Shown here: in pieces, positions 22,965 to 36,155 of the stretch
How positions within the stretch are numbered: the stretch's first letter is position 1
How the letters are laid out: the number at the start of each line of letters is the position of its first letter
Origin: Stereum hirsutum FP-91666 SS1
Lineage: Eukaryota; Basidiomycota; Agaricomycetes; Russulales; Stereaceae
Assembly: GCF_000264905.1 (NCBI RefSeq)
Contig: NW_006763136.1
Location: 2,075,550-2,139,549, forward strand
Length of the DNA stretch: 64,000 nucleotides
Direction of reading: 5' to 3'
Position numbers and translations under genes: made by a program
Notes under the pieces: generated by a model
Told to the model about the DNA's origin: nothing
Databases searched by the model: none
What the model saw: the letters and a program-made list of their open reading frames with translations, nothing else

Positions 22965-25867
22965 ATCTTCCCTCTCCCAACGCGAGACGACCAAGGTGAT
23001 GTTGTCAAGCATGGTGATGATTGAAGGTCGGGACGAAGTGAATCGCTTAGGTTCCTCATACGCCACGTCTGACTTGAAGTAGTGTGTAACGCTGGTACAT
23101 GTACAGCTATTGACGTCCCCGGAAAAAGGGTAGGTCTTTTCATAAAGGTATCCGGGAAGACCACTCGAGCCGCCACTGTACCTAATTTTACAACAGGTGT
23201 GGCAGGTAGTGAGTACAGCTGTCGTAGTCTGATACACATAAGTACAGAGAAGTTCCCAGTTCCTTACTGAGTCCAAGGTAACCTAAAGAGCGCTTTCGAG
23301 CTTCTTATTGGACACGGGGGCAGGCGCGGAACCCGATACGGGAACCAACTATAACGAGGCGCTCCCAGATACACAAAGCACAGCGTGCGTCAGACCAGAG
23401 ACTATAACTCGCTTTAGATAGCAGTCACATATCCAGGAGGGTCATACTCGTCGAGTCCGTCATTTGGAGTACATAGTCAGGACCCATCCTGAGCTACCAG
23501 AGGCGACCCCTTCCTTCTGGTGCACTCGCTGGTGCATCCTCGATGCAAATGCATCATATACCTCTTGCTCAGAGCTTCTTACTTGTAGAATCATAGAAAG
23601 CTTTCGATCCGTTATGACTGCCGCAGAATCCTCCAAATCCTTGTGACGCGACGTACACATCTGATGTGACCTGTCCAAATGCCTGCGTATGCGGCTATGC
23701 CCACCAGTATACCATCTAATCCACCGTGACCACGATACTCTATGAATTGACGTACCTTGGTAAACTCTCGCCACCGACTAGCTCCCTCCAACGGTCATGA
23801 ATCCGCCCCAAGTCTCGAGTCTCTCGGATGCCATCGCGCCGTGTGATTGTGCCACACGCGTTTGATGGTCTCATGTTGTTTGGGTCCCCTGCGGTGTCTC
23901 GTTCCTTCAAATATGAGAAGTAGAGAGTTGATTTATGGTCGTTTCATGGGGATTATCTGGAAACAGGTACTGTGTCCGTATCATGTCGGTGTGCCACTGA
24001 AACAGGATTATCGGGAGAAACCGAAACTCCGACCATCATAAAGGAAACAACCAATCGGGATTCGCTAGTCGCTCACTTTCAAACCTTCCGCTATACGGAT
24101 TGTTCAGCATATCCGCCTCCCTCAAAAGTCTCTTCAAACCAAACAGAGACTATGGTTTGGTTCAAATTGGATGCGGAGCTCATCACTTCTCATCTATGAA
24201 TCCCAGGCTGAGTATCTGACTCAAATGTGCCAGCAACTTCAAGAGCAGGATATTATGTGACCTCAGTGTTCAAGTAGCGATGTTTGCTATACGTTCAGGA
24301 TGGTGCGTATCATGTATGCGTCGTGCTCCATGCTAGGGTTCTTCCGCCGGTATGTCATCACGGGACAAGGTGGACAAAGCTGGAGATTTTGGATGAAGGA
24401 TAATGAGAATGGTACGTGCCAGAATGACGCTACGTACCAGGTCACCGCAGAGTAACTTAGCTAGCGTGGTAGGGTGTATGCGGTAAGCCTGTTTGCTCCA
24501 ATTCTCCTGCGTGGTCAGTGACCATTTCTCACATTCTTATGTCATACCAGCATTCGTCGCACCTGGCCTGCTTATTACAGTGTCAAGCCATATGCGCCTA
24601 TTCTCGCAGAAGACCCGACGTTTCTCATGGACTTTACATATGTGCGTGGACTTATATGGCATCTTCATCTCATATAAAGGTCTTCGAAACCTCAGATATC
24701 ATAATACGATTGAATACTTAGTAGAGCGTCGCTCCGCCAGAGCTCGCAGCCTGGTTGGGACCCCAAATGCACATCGCTGTGTATATGCCCTGCTACTGCG
24801 CATAGTATGGGAAACCACTGGGTGACTATTCGTAGGGATCTAGGCACCTTGAGCCTACCCCATGCGCATATACCCAGGGCTCGTTTGGCTATGAAAACCT
24901 CTCCCACAAAGCTGCCGAAGCTCGTCTGTGTTTGAGACCACTCTAAAGGCTATGAATGATCATTCGTTTCTCCCCGTCGCGCGTAGTGTCAATGGTTCAT
25001 AGTCTATGCTAAACTACTTTGGTGAGCATTCATCGTGAGCACCTTTTCCGGGTCCGCCCCCCCTCCCCCAACATGGCTCCCTACTGACTGCGCGCCTGCT
25101 TTGATGCACGAATGGGGTCGTTTTACTCCTTCGTGCAGGTAGGAGCCAAGACTTTCTCGCTGCGCGTTTCACCTACTCCTACTTGAAGATCATTCCATCA
25201 TGTCCAACCTTTTCGCATTCCTGTGAAATGTTCGCCCCGTCATAGCGGATTTCTCCCGCTCAAAGACTTTTAAGAGGAAGCATGTTCCCGGAAGTGGCTA
25301 ACGGTAGACGGGAGTCCGCATGCGCAGCCAGCCCAAAATAATCTTTCTTGTCTTGCCTTACCTTGGTCAGCAGCAATAATGACTTACACTTTTCAGCGCT
25401 GCGGATGCTTGTGCAAGGGTGCTATTGGCAAGTAGGGCGCGACAGCTTGCCTGTGCCCACTTCAGGATCTTGCATAATGCTAAGTGATTGGTCGTGAGAG
25501 AGGTGTCTACACCATATCACGGTGAATTTCGCCTACCGGAAAGACTTCGCTACGAGGTCTGCCATAGCTTCGGGCTCCATTTCTTTCGGTAGACTCCAGA
25601 ATAAGAAGTGCGTTCTTGATCTCCGTTTTTTTTTGCTTTCTCTGGTTCCAATGTACAGGTCCTGATGGACCCAAACCTTAGCTGCCAAGGCTTTTGTTCC
25701 ACAGGCCAAATACAGCGTACCCTCGCATGGTGATGGGTCGCACGACTTTTCCCTTGGTGAGATTTGAACTGTGAGCAATTCTCCTCCTCCTCTGCTGCGC
25801 ATAGCTGCCTTTTACTTTTTGCACAGGCATGCACCATCTTGCTACCCTCTGAACCATGTTCATCAAG
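22965..25867. other. Long intergenic region without a supported gene
   Basis: Only short frames occur on either strand, none with recognisable domains or consistent splice structure. The last part is the promoter region of the repeat-protein gene at 25999. Confidence 0.45.
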
Positions 25868-25875
25868 TATAAAAG
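25868..25875 (+). promoter_or_regulatory. TATA box of the dibasic-repeat protein gene
   Basis: TATAAAAG occurs 131 bp upstream of the ATG at 25999 and is followed by a pyrimidine-rich leader, as in strongly expressed fungal genes for secreted proteins. Confidence 0.55.
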
Positions 25876-25998
25876 CCATTCGAACCTCTACCTTCGCTGT
25901 TCTCCAGTCTCTCCAGCCATTCACCGGTCAGCTCTAGTACTATCTTCAGCCTCAAACAAAGCCTTCCTCATCTCTCTTCTTGATACTACAAATTCAAT

Positions 25999-27951
25999 AT
26001 GCGCTCTCTTGCCACTTTCGTCACCCTTGCCTGCTTGCTCGCTGCCGAGCTCACCCCGGTAGCCTCCATCCCCGTCTCGGGTGTCACCTCGGTTGCTCTC
26101 CGTGAAGGTCCCGGCGGCCTGATCAATGACGTTGGCATTTCAAGCGACATCCTCGAGGCTCGCCGCCACGGAGACGGCAACGACGGTAAGTTCCAAGTAT
26201 TCGCTGCCGAACGGTTTTCTTTGACCTATCATGCGCTTTTAGAAGGTCGCGGCCGAAGTGGTAGCAGGGACAGACTTGCTAGTCGCAGGCATGGTGGTAA
26301 GGCACTTAAGAGTCTATTGGAAGCCTGTCGTGTGCTCACACATAACGTCCAGACTCTCCCGGAGGTGACAGCCGCGAGCGTCTCGTAGCCAGAAAGCATG
26401 GCGGTGAGCCTCCACTTAGAGTCGCTTGACGGTCACATTGTGCCATACTGACGAGTGTTAAATCCACAGACTCTCGAGAACGTGGTGATAGTCGCGAACG
26501 TTTGGCACGTCGCAGACACGGTGGTGATTATACTTATTTCTGCGCCCTCGAATTTTATACTCAGACTGTCCTTTAGACTCGCAGGAACGCGGTGATAGCC
26601 GCGACCGCCTTGCGCGTCGCAGGCACGGCGGTGAGTGACTGTAGAAAATTTCATGAAGTAGGCTGAAGTCAATTGATTGGATGTTTCAGACTCTCAAGAA
26701 CGAGGCAATAGCCGTGACCGTCTGACTCGTCGCAGGCATGGTGATTCTCAAGAGCGCGGTGAGAGCCGTGATCGCCTTGCGCGTCGCAGACATGGCGGTC
26801 AGTGTTTTCACGGCATCGTTGGAGGATATAACCTCATTGATCAAATCTTACAGACTCTCAAGAACGGGGCGACAGCCGTGAACGTCTCGCTCGCCGTAGG
26901 CACGGTGACTCTCAAGAGCGTGGTGACAGCCGAGAGCGATTGGCTCCTCGCAGGCACGGAGGTCTGTGCACTCTTCTGCTTTTTACTGTCTTTTTTTTCT
27001 AACACTACATCTACTGCCTAGACTCGCAGGAAAGAGGCGACAGCCGTGAGCGTCTCGCCCGCCGCAGGCACGGCGGTCAGTACTTCTACGGCGTACCAGA
27101 TGACGACAGTCGCTCATCTATTGACCTCCAATAGACTCTCAGGAGCGCGGAGACAGTCACGACCGCCTCACTCGTCGCAGGCATGGTGGTCGGTGTTTCT
27201 GTTTCCTCGCGACTTTGACACTCAGCTCAACAAAACCCGATACAGACTCTCAGGAGCGAGGCAACAGCCGTGACCGCTTAACTCGTCGCAGGCACGGCGA
27301 CTCTCAAGAGCGAGGCGAAAGCAGGGGCCGTCTTGCTCGTCGTAGGCACGGTGGTCAGTCTTCCTATAGCCATAGACCACGATTACGTCTCAGATAGTTT
27401 TGCGTCTAGATTCTCAAGAGCGCGGCGATAGTCACGACCGTTTGACCCGTCGGAAGCACGGTGACTCTCAAGAGCGCGGTGAGAGCAGGGGCCGCCTCGC
27501 TCGTCGTCGTCACGGCGGTCAGTAGTGCCACACTCACTGAAGGCAGACTCCATCTCATCCAATGACCACTATCAGACTCCCAGGAACGCGAAAATAGTCA
27601 TGAACGTCTTGCTCGCCGCAAGCACGGAGATTCCCAGGAGCGCGGTGAAAGCAGGGGGCGCCTCGCTGCTCGTCGTCACGGTGGTCAGTTTATAACAGTC
27701 ATTGTATAATCAACACCAACTTACCTGAGCTCCTCCTTAGACTCCCAGGAGCGCGGCAATAGCCACGACCGCCTTGCCCGCCGCAAGCACGGAGATTCTG
27801 GAGAACGCGGCGAAAGCAGGGGTCGCCTCGCTCGCCGCAGGCATGGCGGTCAGTAGCTCTGAAGTCTTACCGTGACTACTCCGGATTGGCGCTAATGCAA
27901 TGCCTCTGATCAGACTCTCAGGGGCGAGGTGACAGTCGAGGCCGCGCTTGA
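25999..27951 (+). CDS. Secreted dibasic-repeat protein, candidate Kex2-processed repeat (KEP) precursor
   Basis: A signal peptide (MRSLATFVTLACLLAAELTP...) and a short pro-region ending EARRHGDGND precede about 18 copies of an 18-residue unit, consensus DSQERGDSRERLARRRHG, and a short final unit DSQGRGDSRGRA before the stop. Every complete unit keeps a dibasic RR or RK before HG, the kind of site cut by the Golgi protease Kex2; cleavage would release near-identical short peptides. The gene has 14 exons, all introns of about 50-65 bp and all phase 1, falling at the same place (G|AC) in the unit; exons carry one or two units. Total is about 395 residues. The units lack Tyr/Cys, so this does not look like a known dikaritin or hydrophobin-type repellent. 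Function is unknown; peptide signalling, cell-wall or defence roles are possible. Confidence 0.8.
26243..27951 (+). repeat. Tandem 18-residue (54-bp) coding repeat, interrupted by phase-1 introns
   Basis: About 18 units, each 54 bp of exon, are distributed one or two per exon. Variation concentrates at positions 7 (D/N/E), 9-10 (R/H, D/E/G), 13 (A/T) and 16 (R/K). The first units (EGRGRSGSRDRLASRRHG and DSPGGDSRERLVARKHG) are the most divergent. In the 3' half, exons hold pairs of a '(N/D)SHDR...RRKHG' unit and an 'ESRGR...RRRHG' unit, so amplification there proceeded by two-unit blocks. Confidence 0.85.
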
Positions 27952-28604
27952 AATCGGTCCCCATCAGCTGTCTTGACTTGCGCAGAGAAAAAGTCTAGTG
28001 GGAGTGCAAAGTTAGCGCTGCTATATACGTTGATGAAGATAGCGAGGTCGTAGCCGGGTTTTAGGGCTCAGTTTTGGAATATGCTCCTGTTTCATATTGT
28101 ATGTGGCTGGACTTTGACGGTTTGACAGGCTTCTGGCAGTTCCAGCGGCCTTTTTGTACGATATCATGCTGGGTGCTCATGGCGTGAAGTCTCTGTTCTG
28201 GACTACTTATCTGTTGTACGTGTTTGATGGAATGCAATCCTTATTTTGCGTTCATGCTTTAGTCTGAGTCTTGAAAGTACAGATATCAAATAAAATGAAT
28301 ACAAGAGTAAAATTCTCGAAGTTCCAAGTTGTTTTCTGCTCGAGCAGATCGGCAGTGCAAGTACCACCACCACAAATGTGGCCCAGCTTTCATGTGGCAC
28401 GAACTAAAAGCTGAGAGATAAGATAAGATCTTGCGAAGCTCATCTTGACAGATCTAAACAGGATCGCACATCATCTGGAATCCTTCACTTGCTAATTTTC
28501 AGAAGATTGACGGCTAAAACGCGCTCCTCTGCTAGACTGATTATACTCTGCCACTATTTTCCTGTGGGCCACTTGTCTATATCAGCCATCAGCGACTTGT
28601 AACC
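27952..28604. other. Intergenic region between the repeat gene and NCL1
   Basis: It contains the 3' end of the repeat gene and the upstream region of NCL1. No other coding or RNA signal was recognised. Confidence 0.5.
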
Positions 28605-32303
<3,699 letters not shown>

Positions 32304-33866
32304 AATATCGTGGATGTAATGGGTGTTTCTTGGCTGTATGAGGTCGTTTCGCAGTGTCACTGTTATGTATGAGGTATAGACGTAATTTTGCAGAGAGCCC
32401 AGTGAGCATGAACATTACCCGGGGAGAAAGATGTTGGGTTGGCTGTCTCAACGAGTGTATTTGTTAGTTCGCTCGCAAAAATACAACGTGCGAGGCTGGT
32501 CAGCCAATGCTAGTAGATAGCCGTTAAATCAAAATGACCACCGCAGGGGTCGAACCTGCAATCTCCTGATTAGCCTACTCATCGTAGTCAGACGCGATGC
32601 CATTTCGCCAGGCGGCCATGTTGAATAACAACATACTGTGGCAGACTAGGAAGCTGGACGGACATAGAAGCTGGACAAACTTTTCTGGAATTTTAAGCAC
32701 ACATATTCGTGCCTTCATCACTCTAGATAACCTGTAGGGCTACATCTTCCCGTGCAATATGTAAAAATATTTTGTGTGATCCTTGTGAGTATTTTGTAGA
32801 AGATGGTGAAATGTTGTCGGGGATGGGGTTTGTGTGGCCATTTTGCCACATGCAGGGAGCTCGACCGACATGCACGCCTCGACTCGCCTTTAATATCAGC
32901 GTACATGCTCGTGGAAATCTATGTGTGGTATAAATGAGGACATGCCATAAGTGATTCTAAATTATTCTGGCAGACCATGGTTGCCTACTTTTGCATGGGA
33001 CATCTTTTGTTGAGGGGATCCTCTGGCTAAGGCGCCACAAGAGGCTCCCACTTCGTGAGGCTCTAGCTCCAGCATCCATGATCTTCCTCATACAAAAAGT
33101 TTATGGTCTTGTAGACCCGACAAAATAATTCCTCTGCCAAGGTCTGCTTGTTTTTAACAGACCGTTTGGCTTCTAGACGGCACGGTTTTATAGAAATGAC
33201 CAATTTTGCACCTCTCAAACATCCGAATGAAATCTGAGCGCATAAAGTCGTGCAGCACCCCACAAATATTTACACAGATAGAATGATCTATCTTAAAACG
33301 CTATGGGTACTTCTTGCTGCTGGTCGTCTAACGATTATGTGTACGAAATCGGGGGGCAAGGGGGTGTGGCGCCTTTTGACATATTTTTCGCCACTCATTC
33401 GGCAATAGCCGGGCCCTTTCGGCGCGCGTCCAGCTTCCCTGTTTTGCCACTTTCCCCACTCGTCGTCGCAAAATATTCATTGACGATGGTTTACTGCATC
33501 AAGCTCTATAAATAGTTGTAAATATACTTAATAGATGTCGGACTACCTAAATGTGTCACTTAGTTTACAAGTCATAGACAGGACATTGATTAAATGAGCG
33601 AGAAAGCCCATCTGTCCAGGATCCTAGTCCGCCACAGTATTATAATACTTGGCTAAAGGACCGAACACTGAATGTAATCAGGACACATCCGTCAGATGGT
33701 CTGTAAACTCACGGACTACATGAGATACGATGTTATGTGGTTTCGGAAATATGGTATGGTACACTCCAAGATGGACAGCAAGTACAAATACATAGAAGTT
33801 CGACAAGTTCAATGTGTTCGAATCATTTCCTCCGTTCATTCGGGTGGCGAGAAAAGCCTGCCGGTC
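32304..33866. other. Intergenic region with one tRNA
   Basis: Apart from the tRNA-Arg at 32535-32617 I see no gene. Only short frames without recognisable content occur. Confidence 0.5.
32535..32617 (-). tRNA. tRNA-Arg(ACG) with an 11-nt intron
   Basis: The 83-nt gene folds as a full cloverleaf. The acceptor stem is GGCCGCC/GGTGGTC with discriminator A. The D arm is GCG...CGC, the anticodon stem TCTGA/TCAGG, and the T arm GCAGG-TTCGACC-CCTGC. The anticodon loop reads CT-ACG-A, then an 11-nt insert (TGAGTAGGCTA) one base 3' of the anticodon, the canonical place for nuclear tRNA introns, then A. Removing it gives CTGACTACGAATCAG, as in other fungal tRNA-Arg(ACG). A T-run termination signal is not obvious beyond TTTT directly after the 3' end. 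Confidence 0.9.
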
Positions 33867-34364
33867 TTAGGCTTTCTTGCCAGCCTTCTTTGCCGCGGTC
33901 CTAGCCCTGGTGATCTGCTTCTTCCATCCGTAACACTGGTTGCACGCTGAATGACGAAGCATTTTAGACCTGTAACTCGTACTCTACGGTATATAATAGA
34001 AGGAGACGCACAAGGAGATCCATGCTTCTTGCATTGGTACGTTCCGTCCTTGGTGACGGTGGCAGCAGGGGCCTCGAGACCTTCACGGTCTATAGGGTCA
34101 AACTATGGTTATGAAGAAATGGGTCGTGTGAGTATATCAGATGGAGCCTGATATAGGATACATTTACCCCGAAGAAAGCGTCGTTCTCCTCCCTGGTGTC
34201 AACGCCACAGTCCGTGCACTGCAGGAGGAACATTCAACTACTCGTCAGCACCGATGGTTAAAAGGACTCATAGGACAGGGAATCATACGCACAACCTCCT
34301 TGAAGTGCTGGCAGAACAGCGCATCGTTGATCTCGAGGGAGGCAGGGGCTTCGACTTCGGCCAT
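33867..34364 (-). CDS. Small Cys-rich protein (putative zinc ribbon), unknown function
   Basis: Four exons (34364-34296, 34218-34168, 34102-34012, 33946-33867) join in frame to 96 residues. The sequence begins MAEVEAPASLEINDALFCQHFKE, followed by CTDCGVDTREENDAFFG, FDPIDREGLEAPA, YQCKKHGS, CNQCYGWKKQ and a basic tail RARTAAKKAGKKA. The Cys/His pattern (C-x4-H, C-x2-C, C-x3-H, C-x2-C) suggests metal binding. The consistent splice phases and the complete Cys set argue for a real gene. I recognise no named family. The Lys-rich end could bind nucleic acid. Confidence 0.7.
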
Positions 34365-34916
34365 AATTACTGGCGTTGACGGGGAGAGACTTGGCAAAGC
34401 AAGTGGTGATAAGAGCTGGTACGAGAGGTAGGTGAATGGGGCGATCAAGCAGGGAGAGAATTGGGAAGAAGAGAGGTGTGAGAGACGAGCAGGTTTATAT
34501 AGGAGACCATGTTTGGGTGGGCGCAATGGTGAGGTCTCCTGAGCAGGTCGACCATGTCAAATGACGGTAAGGTGGCCTGAGTTCCGCGTCGGCGGTCGGA
34601 AGTTGAATTCTTGCCGATTGTCTCCGGAATGCTACTCCGCGGCGCCTGCCATTTCTCTCCCATCGCACCACAAGATGGCGGTCCTCATTGTGTTTTGCGA
34701 CACCTGTCTACGCTCCTCTTTTGCCCTCATGAAAATATACCAACAAACGAACATCTACTTCACCTCATCTACCTAGCTCGAAGTCGACCGAGAGCTCTCT
34801 CGACCCGCCTGTCGGCGAAATCCGCCACCGCGAAGTCCAGAGCAACGATTTTGAGCAGTCTCGAACCGCGATTGCAGCGCAATACTTACCCAATCTATCG
34901 TTTCTTTTTTTTAAAT

Positions 34917-34945
34917 TCAAATGCATTTATATAGCGCCGGCGCAG
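34917..34945. repeat. 29-bp gap-flanking repeat, left copy
   Basis: This 29-bp segment, ending TATATAGCGCCGGCGCAG, is identical to 35511-35539 on the other side of the N run. It contains the 10-bp palindrome GCGCCGGCGC. It either marks a tandem repeat that the assembler could not cross or an artefact of joining the same sequence twice. Confidence 0.8.
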
Positions 34946-35506
34946 NNNNNNNNNNNNNNNNNNNNNNNNNNNNNNNNNNNNNNNNNNNNNNNNNNNNNNN
35001 NNNNNNNNNNNNNNNNNNNNNNNNNNNNNNNNNNNNNNNNNNNNNNNNNNNNNNNNNNNNNNNNNNNNNNNNNNNNNNNNNNNNNNNNNNNNNNNNNNNN
35101 NNNNNNNNNNNNNNNNNNNNNNNNNNNNNNNNNNNNNNNNNNNNNNNNNNNNNNNNNNNNNNNNNNNNNNNNNNNNNNNNNNNNNNNNNNNNNNNNNNNN
35201 NNNNNNNNNNNNNNNNNNNNNNNNNNNNNNNNNNNNNNNNNNNNNNNNNNNNNNNNNNNNNNNNNNNNNNNNNNNNNNNNNNNNNNNNNNNNNNNNNNNN
35301 NNNNNNNNNNNNNNNNNNNNNNNNNNNNNNNNNNNNNNNNNNNNNNNNNNNNNNNNNNNNNNNNNNNNNNNNNNNNNNNNNNNNNNNNNNNNNNNNNNNN
35401 NNNNNNNNNNNNNNNNNNNNNNNNNNNNNNNNNNNNNNNNNNNNNNNNNNNNNNNNNNNNNNNNNNNNNNNNNNNNNNNNNNNNNNNNNNNNNNNNNNNN
35501 NNNNNN
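34946..35506. other. Assembly gap (561 Ns)
   Basis: This is a run of undetermined bases. Any reading frame across it is meaningless. Confidence 0.99.
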
Positions 35507-35510
35507 TAAA

Positions 35511-35539
35511 TCAAATGCATTTATATAGCGCCGGCGCAG
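35511..35539. repeat. 29-bp gap-flanking repeat, right copy
   Basis: It is identical to 34917-34945 in the same orientation. Confidence 0.8.
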
Positions 35540-36155
35540 GCCAGGGGCGCTGTTTAGAAGTAACTAGTCAACTAACTACGCGTAAGTAGAGTTGGTAAAC
35601 ACTGTGGAACTCGACTGGAAGAGTGGGTAATGTAAATGCAGAAAAGAAGCAACTAAATTCGATGTGCCGGTAACGTGTGCGATCAAATGTGGCCCAATCA
35701 GTCCGGTGGGCGGGGAACAATCTATCGTTCTAAGCGTCTCGTGATGAAGGCCGTGGAAGTCATATTCTTGGTCGAGGTATGACGATGGATTTGGAACAGG
35801 ACAGCCTTGTCCAAGCCTTGCCTTAAGGCGGAGGATTATGTGGCGTTAGGTAGATGGATAATCAGGAAGGCAAGGACTTCCGTAAGGTATATGTCTGCAC
35901 GCTCGTTTGCTTTCATGCACCATATATACTCATAAGTTCTCTGAGCAGACTTTTATATGGCGCTAGTAACCGTCTACTTTTACCATCGAGCGCGCTTCGC
36001 CACCGTAAATGCGAGCTTCCACGGCCGATGCAGTTCTCCTATAAGTATTGGGTGATCTGTACTCGCAGAGCTCCTCACATCTCCCCATTCGCCCGATCTT
36101 AGGTGAGTGCCCCTCACTTTCTACTCAATCTTTCTAACATTCTCGCCATAGCGCA

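Larger units (their letters stand above)
34365..36155. other. Intergenic region containing the assembly gap
   Basis: Ns occupy 34946-35506. Outside the gap no gene is supported; the part after 35540 is the upstream region of the first RdRP gene. Confidence 0.6.

Noticed and set aside
26243..27951. CRISPR array or non-coding minisatellite reading of the 54-bp repeats
   Set aside because: Repeats are coding, vary at synonymous sites, and are separated by spliceable introns with GT/AG ends, not spacers; the genome is eukaryotic.
34921..35589. A 222-residue open frame across the N run, and its minus-strand partner
   Set aside because: Almost all codons are Ns, so it is an artefact of the gap.
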